From NCBI GenBank assembly GCA_035300505.1, contig DATGVJ010000323.1, positions 1 to 16,374 on the forward strand: DNA of 16,374 nucleotides. The letters are read 5' to 3'. How positions within the stretch are numbered: the stretch's first letter is position 1; the number at the start of each line of letters is the position of its first letter. This stretch comes from VAZQ01 sp035300505 (GTDB lineage: Bacteria; Pseudomonadota; Alphaproteobacteria; Rhizobiales; Xanthobacteraceae). The position numbers were made by a program, and so were the translations under genes. The notes below the pieces were generated by a model. That model was given only the letters and a program-made list of their open reading frames with translations. It was not told where the DNA came from and searched no databases. Positions 6,367-12,828 of the stretch are shown here, one piece after another.

Positions 6367-6424
6367 CTATCGGTGGATCGAGAAGGAGCCACCCCTGACC
6401 CCATCCCCGATCATGCGGGGCGGC
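6367..6424 (+). repeat. Dispersed intergenic repeat, copy 1
   Basis: A 58-bp element beginning CTATCGGTGGATCGAGAA (6367-6384), then a C-rich variable spacer, then an ATCCCCGATC...GGGGCGGC block (6403-6424) containing the small palindrome CCCCGATCATGCGGGG. Both end blocks recur exactly at 12683-12739 in the same orientation. It sits in the 377-bp gap between the monooxygenase stop and the amidohydrolase start, a gap that otherwise holds only hairpins. Confidence 0.75.
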
Positions 6425-6485
6425 TCGGAGCGTTTGCCTGCCCCGAACTCCAGAAATGCACGTGTCCAAAGCACACTTTATTCGT

Positions 6486-6505
6486 AAGGTTCGGCCACGA
6501 ACCTT
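6486..6505. terminator. 8-bp stem, 4-nt loop hairpin
   Basis: AAGGTTCG (6486-6493), GCCA, CGAACCTT (6498-6505) form a perfect hairpin 105 bases beyond the stop of the minus-strand monooxygenase gene. No clear T-run follows on that strand (ACGAATAAAG), so a terminator role is tentative. Confidence 0.35.
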
Positions 6506-6609
6506 TCGGGAGAGGAGTGCGTCTGGACGTACGGGTATCGTGACAGGACACATGCTGGCTGTGACCGCAAGGACCCGTTAGCGCCTATCCGCTCCTCGAG
6601 GTTCATTTT

Positions 6610-8223
6610 CTATGCTTCCGCACCACGCACTTTGTCGATAAGCGCTTCGGCGATCGGGGGTGGGTCATCGCCTCGCCAGACCACGTGTCCGTCCGGCCGG
6701 ACCAGAACCAGACGGCTCTGATAGAGTTCCATCACGTTGGGTTCGGTCACAGTGGCGATTTCCAAAGGCACGCGCCGCGCAGTAGCCGCTGATTTGATCG
6801 CTGAGACGTCGGGTGCCTTGGACCCGAGACGCAGCAACACGAAGCCCCGCCCGAAAAGATCCAACGTCGACCGTCCGTCGCCAAGCCACGCGTGCGGCGC
6901 GCGTGAACCCGGGCGCGTAGACGGAATGTAGTCTGTCGGGTCGTCTGGATTGGGCGGGGTGCCATCGGGGACGCAGATCGGCGAATCGTCGTACCGGTAG
7001 CCAAGCTGGAGTCCTGTCGCGCGGAACATCCGACCAATATCATGGACCAGTGCTTCGCCTATCCGCGTCCGGATTGCCGATCCGGCGGGGCTATCGTCCT
7101 CGATCGCCATGGTCCCGTCGCTATGCTTGTGTGCTCCCAAATAGAATTGACTGGCCATGCTGACGTTTCGGACACCTATCGGCCGCCGCTCTATCTCGTA
7201 GGACGCCAGCAGGCCATCGCCGCCCCATCCGTTCAGCGCGGCCGCCAGCTTCCAGCCAAGATCGACTGCGTCGGCAATTCCGGTGTTCATGCCCAATCCG
7301 CCAGTCGGCGACAATTGATGAACCGCGTCGCCTGCCAAGAAGATGCGGCCGACCGAATATCGGTCAGCGACCGCACTTCGCCGACTCCAAATGCTGGTAC
7401 CAAGCCATTCGACCTTGAGCGGAATGCCAAGCGCGCGGTGCAGATAAGCATCTCCGTCAACGCTCTCCGGCGTCAGGCCGGGACCGGCGTCCAGGATCAT
7501 GAGACGCCACATGGCGTTCACGGGATCGATGATCCGAATATTCGACCAAACGCCGTGACGATCCACGTTGAAGAAGAACGTGGCTGGCTGCCGACCGCAA
7601 ATCTCCAACAAGTTCGGGGCCCGGAAATAAAGATGCACCGGGTGGCCAAGTGTCTTGTCGTCGAGACCGATGCGGAGCAAGCGGCGCACCAAGCTGTTTG
7701 CGCCATCGCATCCGACCAGATATTGAGCCTCGATGCACTCGTGCCGGTCGTTTGCAAGATCGATGAGCTTCGCGTGCACGCCGCTCCCGGTGGTTTCGAA
7801 CGTTTCGAGTCGCGTCCGAAAACGCAGGTTCACACACGAAAGTGTGCGAGCGAACGCGTGCAGGATCGGGTCGAACCACATCTGCGAGCACTGCTGCAGC
7901 CGCATTGGGCTGTAGCGCCCCGATTTCTTAATCATTCGCGGTGGTCGAGGCAATCGGCCAAGCTCGTAGCCCGAAAGGCAGGTCACGAAAGCCACATCGA
8001 GAGGATAGTCGGGCGGGAATGGGCAGGCATGCACGGCATCGGCGATTCCCCAGCGGCGACAGAACTCCATCGTGCGGATGTTCACTTCGTTCATTTTGGG
8101 CGTGCTGATCGTGCCGTCTCCTTGCTCAATGAGCGTGCACGCAATCCCCCGCCAGCCAAGCTCGCATGCAAGGGCTAAGCCCACTGATCCGCCTCCGACG
8201 ATCAGAACGGGGGTTCTTTGCAT
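6610..8223 (-). CDS. FAD-dependent aromatic monooxygenase (PheA/TfdB/MhpA-like)
   Basis: A 537-residue class A flavoprotein monooxygenase, which uses NAD(P)H and O2 to hydroxylate an aromatic or polyketide ring. The FAD-binding Rossmann motif VGGGSVG is at 9-15, the DG motif (VGCDGANSLVRR) at 170-181 and the GD motif (IFLAGDAVHQLSPTGGLGMNTG) at 295-315. A C-terminal thioredoxin-like domain (about 440-537) is typical of the phenol-hydroxylase branch. I chose ATG 8223 because GAAGAG precedes it and the Rossmann strand starts at once; an upstream ATG at 8277 lacks a ribosome site. It lies 66 bases after the Bug receptor gene on the same strand, with a LysR regulator diverging beyond, so a small catabolic operon is likely. 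The substrate is not identified. Confidence 0.88.
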   Translation of the reverse strand: MQRTPVLIVGGGSVGLALACELGWRGIACTLIEQGDGTISTPKMNEVNIRTMEFCRRWGIADAVHACPFPPDYPLDVAFVTCLSGYELGRLPRPPRMIKKSGRYSPMRLQQCSQMWFDPILHAFARTLSCVNLRFRTRLETFETTGSGVHAKLIDLANDRHECIEAQYLVGCDGANSLVRRLLRIGLDDKTLGHPVHLYFRAPNLLEICGRQPATFFFNVDRHGVWSNIRIIDPVNAMWRLMILDAGPGLTPESVDGDAYLHRALGIPLKVEWLGTSIWSRRSAVADRYSVGRIFLAGDAVHQLSPTGGLGMNTGIADAVDLGWKLAAALNGWGGDGLLASYEIERRPIGVRNVSMASQFYLGAHKHSDGTMAIEDDSPAGSAIRTRIGEALVHDIGRMFRATGLQLGYRYDDSPICVPDGTPPNPDDPTDYIPSTRPGSRAPHAWLGDGRSTLDLFGRGFVLLRLGSKAPDVSAIKSAATARRVPLEIATVTEPNVMELYQSRLVLVRPDGHVVWRGDDPPPIAEALIDKVRGAEA

Positions 8224-8289
8224 GTTCGCTCTTCGATCGGAGCCTGTCTCTGAGCCTGCCGAGAACCGGGCAATCATTCCGGGTTTAGT

Positions 8290-9291
8290 TCAGCCGAACT
8301 CCAGACGAGACCGCTTACTCAGCCTCACTTTGGCCGCTCGGATCACTCTGCCCCACTTGGCTGTTTCGTTGGCGATGAGCTTGCCGAAGTCGGCAGGCGA
8401 ACCCGCAAGGACCCTGCCGTCAAACCCAGCGAGCCGCGCCTTGATCTTGGGGTCGGCAAGGCCCGCGTTGATCTCCTTGTTGAGCGTGTCGACAATTTCG
8501 GCGGGCGTGTTCTTTGGCGCGACAATGCCAAACCAAGCGCTCATCTCGTAGCCCGGCGCGAAATCGGCCAGTGTCGGAAGGTCTGGCAACAGGTCCGACC
8601 GCGTCGAGGTGGTCACTCCAAGTGCGCGGAGCCTACCGTCTCTGATGTAATCGATCGATGCGAGAGTGGCGATGAAGTAGACCTGCACTTGACCACCGAG
8701 CAAATCGGTGAGCGCGGGTGCAGCGCCGCGATAGGGCACGTGAACCATGTCAATGCCGGTCATTGCTTTGAACATCTCTCCGGCCAGATGAGGCGCGGTG
8801 CCAATGCCGGGCGAGGCAAAGTTGAGCTTGCCGGGATTGACCTTGGCGTAGGCCATGAACTCGGGAACCGACTTGGCAGGGACCGATGGATTCACCACCA
8901 TCACGGCAGGCATGCGGGTGATGCCGGCGACCGGCGCAAGGTCGCGATCAAAATCGAAGTTGAGCTTGTCGAAGAGCGTGACGTTGATCGCAGGCTGAGG
9001 ATCGATCATGAGAAGCGTGTAACCGTCGGGGGCTGCGCGCGCGACTGCCTCAGCGGCGATGTTGCCAGCGGCGCCCGGCCGGTTCTCGATGACAAATTGC
9101 TGACCGAGCCGCTCCGAGAGCCATTGCCCCATAAGGCGCGCGAGAATGTCGGTTGTGCCGCCGGCGGGATAGCCCACGACGAGACGCACCGGCCGCGTTG
9201 GATAGCTCTGTGCCCATGCGAAGCGTGAGATGGTGGGAAGAGCGGCAGTGCCCACGGCCATCTGCAGAAATTGTCGACGGTGAAATGTCAT
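8290..9291 (-). CDS. Second Bug-family TTT receptor
   Basis: A 333-residue periplasmic tricarboxylate-transporter receptor. The Tat-like signal is H4-R-R-Q-F-L followed by a hydrophobic stretch and WAQ|SY. The mature part begins YPTRPVRLVVGYPAGGTTDI (30-49) and continues ENRPGAAGNI, APDGYTLL, VNPSVPAKS, MVHVPYRGAAP and GRLRALGVTTSTRS, all standard Bug motifs. ATG 9291 is preceded by GAGAGG and begins the signal; an in-frame ATG at 9348 would add 19 non-signal residues. It is the first gene before the FAD monooxygenase, so its ligand may be the aromatic or carboxylate substrate of that enzyme. No membrane components of the transporter are present. Confidence 0.9.
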   Translation of the reverse strand: MTFHRRQFLQMAVGTAALPTISRFAWAQSYPTRPVRLVVGYPAGGTTDILARLMGQWLSERLGQQFVIENRPGAAGNIAAEAVARAAPDGYTLLMIDPQPAINVTLFDKLNFDFDRDLAPVAGITRMPAVMVVNPSVPAKSVPEFMAYAKVNPGKLNFASPGIGTAPHLAGEMFKAMTGIDMVHVPYRGAAPALTDLLGGQVQVYFIATLASIDYIRDGRLRALGVTTSTRSDLLPDLPTLADFAPGYEMSAWFGIVAPKNTPAEIVDTLNKEINAGLADPKIKARLAGFDGRVLAGSPADFGKLIANETAKWGRVIRAAKVRLSKRSRLEFG

Positions 9292-9393
9292 GGATCGCCT
9301 CTCTGGGATTTCCGCAATTCCACTGTTGCAACCATGGAGGATGGCCATATAGATAGCAATTTCGATTTACCTGCAGCCCTATAGCTTTTTTGA
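9292..9393. promoter_or_regulatory. Divergent promoter region, Bug receptor / LysR
   Basis: These 102 bases separate the start of the minus-strand Bug receptor from the plus-strand LysR gene, the usual place for LysR-type regulator binding. The central part (9345-9390) is AT-richer than its surroundings. I could not pick a convincing T-N11-A box by eye. Confidence 0.4.
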
Positions 9394-10350
9394 ATGGGTC
9401 GAATGATGGATCGTATCGAGCAGATCAGCCGCCGCCTCAAGTTGCGACAGCTCAGCGTGTTGGCCGCTGTCGTCCAGTGCGGCAGCATGGCGAAGGCAGC
9501 CGAGCGTCTTGCGATTACACAGCCGGTCGTATCGAAAGCGATCGCCGACCTTGAAAATACGCTCGGCGTTCGTCTCCTTGATCGCGGGCCGAAAGGCGTC
9601 GACCCGACGCTTTACGGTCGCGCATTGCTCAAGCGGAGTGTCGCCATCTTCAATGATCTGCGCGCAAGCGTCAGCGAGATCGAGGTCCTCGCGAATAGGA
9701 CGGCCGGCGAATTGCGGATCGGCGCGATCGAGTTCGTGGCCGCAGGATTGCTCCCTGCTCTTATCGATCGCCTCGCCCGACAATATCCACGCCTCTCCTT
9801 CGAAGTCGTGCAGGCGGACCCCGAGACGCTGAAGGAGCGCGAACTGCGCGGACGCAACATAGAGCTCGCGATCATGCGGACGGCGACACACGAGCATGCC
9901 GAGGACTTGGAGGAAGCGGTCCTCTTCAGAGACCGCCTGCGCGTGGTTGCGGGCGCTGGAAGTCCGTGGGCGGGTCGCCGCAAGATTTCGCTCGCGGATT
10001 TGGTCGATGAGCCTTGGTGTCTGCCGCCGCCCGAGCACGCCGTTTCTTTGCTGGTCGTTGACGCATTTCAACGTTGCGGCTTGAAGCCGCCGCGGAGAAG
10101 CGCGACTGCTGGTTCGGCCCAGGTAGAAAGCAACCTGGTCGCCAAAGGCCATTTCCTGGGAGTCCTTGGCACTGTGAATCTTCATTTCAACCCGGCGAGG
10201 GATTCGTTGAAGATTCTGCCGGTGGAATTTCCGGCTCCCCTGGCGTCGCTCAGCGTCGTCACGCTGAAGGGCCGCACGCTGAGCCCCGCCGCACAGCTCT
10301 TCATCGACTGCATCCGCGACACAACGAAGCGGTTCGCCAAACTTGCCTAG
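9394..10350 (+). CDS. LysR-type transcriptional regulator
   Basis: A 318-residue LysR-family regulator. The N-terminal winged helix-turn-helix (about 15-75) reads LKLRQLSVLAAVVQCGSMAK, then AAERLAITQPVVSKAIADLE and LLDRGPKG. The effector-binding domain (about 95-310) begins ELRIGAIEFVAAGLLPALI. The family binds DNA as a tetramer and usually activates the adjacent divergent operon when it senses a pathway compound. The Bug receptor/monooxygenase operon is the obvious target. Start choice is uncertain: ATG codons at 9394, 9403 and 9406 all precede the HTH and none has a strong ribosome site. The small-molecule effector is unknown. Confidence 0.9.
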   Translation: MGRMMDRIEQISRRLKLRQLSVLAAVVQCGSMAKAAERLAITQPVVSKAIADLENTLGVRLLDRGPKGVDPTLYGRALLKRSVAIFNDLRASVSEIEVLANRTAGELRIGAIEFVAAGLLPALIDRLARQYPRLSFEVVQADPETLKERELRGRNIELAIMRTATHEHAEDLEEAVLFRDRLRVVAGAGSPWAGRRKISLADLVDEPWCLPPPEHAVSLLVVDAFQRCGLKPPRRSATAGSAQVESNLVAKGHFLGVLGTVNLHFNPARDSLKILPVEFPAPLASLSVVTLKGRTLSPAAQLFIDCIRDTTKRFAKLA

Positions 10351-10538
10351 CCGTTGGATCGAGATGGAACTGGCCTACCTCACGTATGTTGCACGTTGCA
10401 GTGCACGAGTGCTCGTGTGCCCCGAAGCCGACGTCACTGCCTCGTTCACAATTGTTTACCGTATTCCCAGAATATAGTTGCTACTCAAAATGGATTCGTA
10501 GATTTTTGCGATCGGGACAGCCAACTGGACGCCTCGCC

Positions 10539-10796
10539 ATGAACCTACCGCGCTCCATCGCGATTGTGATTTCCGCATCGGCACTTCTAATGCTCGCCGC
10601 GCCGGCCCTTGCTGCCCATCGTGGGTCGCATCCTGCGACGCTGCGGACGGGAAGTCCGATCACGGCGCTTTATTATCCATACGGGAGTCGGTACCGCTAC
10701 AACGCGCCGGGATCGCTTCATATTCATATTCAAGATCCGGCTCCTCATTTCGGCTGCCGACTTTGGAGTTATAATTATTTGTATTGGACTTGCTGA
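10539..10796 (+). CDS. Tiny secreted protein, hypothetical
   Basis: An 85-residue frame with a clean signal peptide (MNLPRS, hydrophobic 8-24, cleavage near ALA|AH). The mature part of about 60 residues is rich in Tyr, His and Pro, with only two cysteines (73 and the C-terminal residue 85). The signal peptide is the main evidence that it is real; the ribosome site is weak. It is 188 bases after the LysR stop, so probably a separate transcript. I do not recognise the family. Confidence 0.5.
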   Translation: MNLPRSIAIVISASALLMLAAPALAAHRGSHPATLRTGSPITALYYPYGSRYRYNAPGSLHIHIQDPAPHFGCRLWSYNYLYWTC

Positions 10797-10893
10797 CGAG
10801 AGTTTCTACGGAAATTGCTCGGAGAGTGCTGTCCGGCCCGGTCAAAAGGCTGTCGCCACATTGACACTGGAACGTGAACGCTGAGCACGACAA

Positions 10894-10923
10894 CGCGGCA
10901 TCAATTGAAGAGGCGATGCCGCG
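10894..10923. terminator. Hairpin between convergent genes
   Basis: CGCGGCATC (10894-10902) and GATGCCGCG (10915-10923) form a perfect 9-bp stem with a 12-nt loop. It lies about 100 bases past the small secreted protein gene and 67 past the stop of the minus-strand ClpX-zinc-finger gene. There is no strong T-run on either side, so it is a tentative bidirectional terminator. Confidence 0.4.
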
Positions 10924-10990
10924 CGAAACTCTTTCCGGATGGCTGGCGTCCGGTTTAGTTCAGCAGACATGACGCCACAGGTGTTCCGCT

Positions 10991-11704
10991 CTAAGAACTG
11001 GCTTGCCGCCTGCGTTCGTCGAGTACGGTCGTTCCTATGCGTAGTGCATCCTCGTTGTACATCAGTTCGCGCTGCGCATTTTTTTGCAGGACGACAAGTT
11101 CTTCCTTTGTCTTTGTATTCAAGTGCCCAAAAAGCCGCGATGTCAGCGCATTATCCTCCTGCAGCACTTCCCCATCTCGCATCGCAAGTCTGCGGTCGAT
11201 AAGATGCAACGTCTGCCGATAATTCTGCACTCCAACCTCACTTTGTTCCACATAGGAGGCCACTTCTTCTTTAGACTTGCCGCGGACGTGCTCAAACGCC
11301 GCTTGATAGGCGACGCTTTTGTCTTCCTTACTTGCTCTGAATAGGCTCAAGACTTTCCAAAGCACGCCGTCGCGGACAATATCCACGCACAATTCGACGC
11401 ACTCATCGCAGATGTAAACCGAAGGACCGGCAATCAGCTTTTTCACGTCGTGCTGGCTTTTTCCACAGAAGGAGCAATAGAGAGTTTTCGGTAAAGCCGC
11501 TTCTTGGGTCGCCGGCGAAGCCACAGCCTCGATCGCCCGGGGACGCGTCGTTTCGATCTTGGCGGACAGAATATTCCAATTTTCATACCCAAAGGCCCTG
11601 GCGATCAGCTCCAGACAATCGCTGTGAGTGGTTTCGACGGCCTTGCTTTTCAACGCCTCGCGCAGGGAGTGCGCCATGGTCTTCGCATCGCGGAAATCGC
11701 GCAT
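10991..11704 (-). CDS. Stand-alone ClpX C4 zinc-finger protein with N-terminal glyoxalase-associated domain
   Basis: A 237-residue protein with three parts. Residues 1-52 (MRDFRDAKTMAHSLREAL, then LELIARAFGYENWNILSAKI) match the small helical domain that I recall at the N-terminus of some glyoxalase-superfamily proteins. Residues 75-110 are a ClpX-type C4 zinc finger, CSFCGKSQHDVKKLIAGPS then VYICDECVELC, with ligands C77, C80, C99 and C102. Residues 111-237 are charged and helical, with no family I know. There is no AAA+ ATPase core, so this is not ClpX. In ClpX the finger dimerises and binds adaptors and substrates, so a role near ClpXP is possible but inferred. AGAGG before the ATG supports the start. 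Confidence 0.8.
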   Translation of the reverse strand: MRDFRDAKTMAHSLREALKSKAVETTHSDCLELIARAFGYENWNILSAKIETTRPRAIEAVASPATQEAALPKTLYCSFCGKSQHDVKKLIAGPSVYICDECVELCVDIVRDGVLWKVLSLFRASKEDKSVAYQAAFEHVRGKSKEEVASYVEQSEVGVQNYRQTLHLIDRRLAMRDGEVLQEDNALTSRLFGHLNTKTKEELVVLQKNAQRELMYNEDALRIGTTVLDERRRQASS

Positions 11705-12002
11705 GAAAGCACCTCTTCATCGGCGAACGGAAAAAGATCGGGGCCTGCCTTGCCGACCCGTTCGCCAACTGCGAGGGTGCGGAGAGTAGTTGATACGTTC
11801 ACCATCCCAAAAAAGGGCGCAGGCGGCGGGTGTATCGACCCTGACAACCAATCTGAGTACGGCCGGGGTTTGTGTCAAGCCGATGGCGGGAAAAAATGTT
11901 CTGCGGCTGATGTCCGATAGCAGAGTGCCCGATGTTCCAGTGGGTCAAAAGCTTTTGCTGTTCGAGCCTGACAGCGGAAAGTCATCCTGCAACACAGCAT
12001 TC
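11705..12002. other. Intergenic region upstream of the ClpX-zinc-finger gene
   Basis: No gene is supported here. It presumably holds the promoter of the gene starting at 11704. The one clear symmetric site is the 12-bp palindrome CAAAAGCTTTTG at 11946-11957. I could not assign promoter elements with confidence. Confidence 0.4.
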
Positions 12003-12030
12003 GAAAGCCCGACCTAATCGCCGGGCTTCT
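12003..12030 (-). terminator. Phasin gene terminator
   Basis: On the minus strand AAGCCCG (12028-12022), a 10-nt loop and CGGGCTT (12011-12005) form a stem followed by TCG, with a short TTT at the stem end. It is 33 bases beyond the phasin stop at 12061. Position and stem favour a Rho-independent terminator with a short U tract. Confidence 0.5.
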
Positions 12031-12060
12031 TGACGACGTTACGCTTTTACTTGCGCGACG

Positions 12061-12399
12061 TTAGTTTGAGTGTGAGGTCTTCGCCATCGGAGCCTCAATC
12101 GGCTTGAAGGCGTCCTTTGCCAGATCGGCGTAAAGTTGGCCGAACTTGGTGACCTGACCGGAGTAATCGTCGAAAATCGACTTGGCATATTCGCTCTGCA
12201 CCTCGAACGCCTTATCCAGCGACTTGACGCTGAACAGCTTCTCCATGGCCTTGGTGCTGTTTTCGAACGAGCGCTTCGAGTAGTCCGTCATCTCTGCTGC
12301 GATCGCCTGGGTCGCCTTCGAAAAGTTACCGAACGCCTTCGTCGTCGTTTCAATGCTAGCCTTGCTCATCTTCTGGATATCGTCGAAATTCCCGTGCAT
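12061..12399 (-). CDS. Phasin family protein
   Basis: A 112-residue amphipathic helical protein of the phasin family (PF09361 type). Phasins coat polyhydroxyalkanoate granules and control their number and size. Diagnostic stretches are NFDDIQKMSKASIETTTKAF (4-23), AAEMTDYSKRSFENSTKAME (34-53), and AFEVQSEYAKSIFDDYSGQV and KFGQLYADLAKDAFKPIEAP toward the end. There is no signal peptide, and the protein is Lys/Ser/Ala-rich as expected. Length and layout are complete for a short phasin. AGAGGA precedes the ATG. Upstream is a good -35/-10 pair with a TGC-containing inverted repeat (12493-12541), which suggests repression by a PhaR-like regulator. Confidence 0.88.
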   Translation of the reverse strand: MHGNFDDIQKMSKASIETTTKAFGNFSKATQAIAAEMTDYSKRSFENSTKAMEKLFSVKSLDKAFEVQSEYAKSIFDDYSGQVTKFGQLYADLAKDAFKPIEAPMAKTSHSN

Positions 12400-12492
12400 G
12401 GTGCTCTTTCCTCTTTCGTAAATCCCGTCGCATTATGATCAGGATTATTGGGGGGCCTCGATTTTGTCCTATTCAACAATCAGGCAAGCGTT

Positions 12493-12541
12493 AATATATT
12501 GCGTTGCACAATAAAAGCAAGAGAAATTGCTGCAATGCAAT
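12493..12541 (-). promoter_or_regulatory. Phasin promoter with overlapping TGC-containing operator
   Basis: Minus-strand -35 TTGCTT (12520-12515), a 16-bp spacer and -10 TATATT (12498-12493) predict transcription starting near 12486. The inverted repeat TATTGCGTTGCACAATA (12497-12513) fills the spacer and touches the -10. A second symmetric site, ATTGCTGCAATGCAAT (12526-12541), lies just upstream of the -35. Phasin genes are commonly repressed by PhaR, which binds TGC-rich sites, so PhaR is the natural candidate. The motifs are seen; the regulator is inferred. Confidence 0.5.
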
Positions 12542-12682
12542 ATACGTCATTTTACCGTCAAATTGTTCAATTTTCTGAACCCCGGTAGCTGAAGAACGGC
12601 ACCGCGCAAATTTTGGTGCATCAATCACAACATGTGCCAGAGTGAGCCTTCGATCCCGCACAAAGGCCGACATCGTCGGGGT

Positions 12683-12739
12683 CTATCGGTGGATCGAGAA
12701 CGCCCTCCCCCGCCCCTATCCCCGATCATGCGGGGCGGC
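12683..12739 (+). repeat. Dispersed intergenic repeat, copy 2
   Basis: A 57-bp second copy of the element at 6367-6424. The 18-bp head (12683-12700) and the 22-bp GATC-centred tail (12718-12739) are identical to copy 1, and the middle is a different C-rich stretch. It lies in the 429-bp gap between the divergent phasin and carboxylesterase genes, 89 bases before the esterase start. Confidence 0.75.
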
Positions 12740-12828
12740 GCGAAACGTGAATTTCCGCAAGACCGCGCGCGAACGAACCTGCTAGGCTCCCGACATCACT
12801 TTGGAGTGGAGAAACCAGGGAGGAAGCC

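Noticed and set aside
7042..8178. 378-codon plus-strand frame
   Set aside because: Antisense to the FAD monooxygenase, which has every expected motif. The plus-strand translation resembles no family.
9345..9390. LysR T-N11-A binding box
   Set aside because: Several AT-rich partial symmetries are present but none is a clear interrupted palindrome, so I did not claim a site.
9379..10185. 268-codon minus-strand frame over the LysR gene
   Set aside because: Shadow of the LysR frame; only the plus strand encodes a helix-turn-helix and effector domain.
10991..11704. Reading the zinc-finger protein as a truncated clpX
   Set aside because: There is no trace of the AAA+ core after the finger, and the N-terminal domain is unlike ClpX. 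It is a separate protein rather than a broken one.
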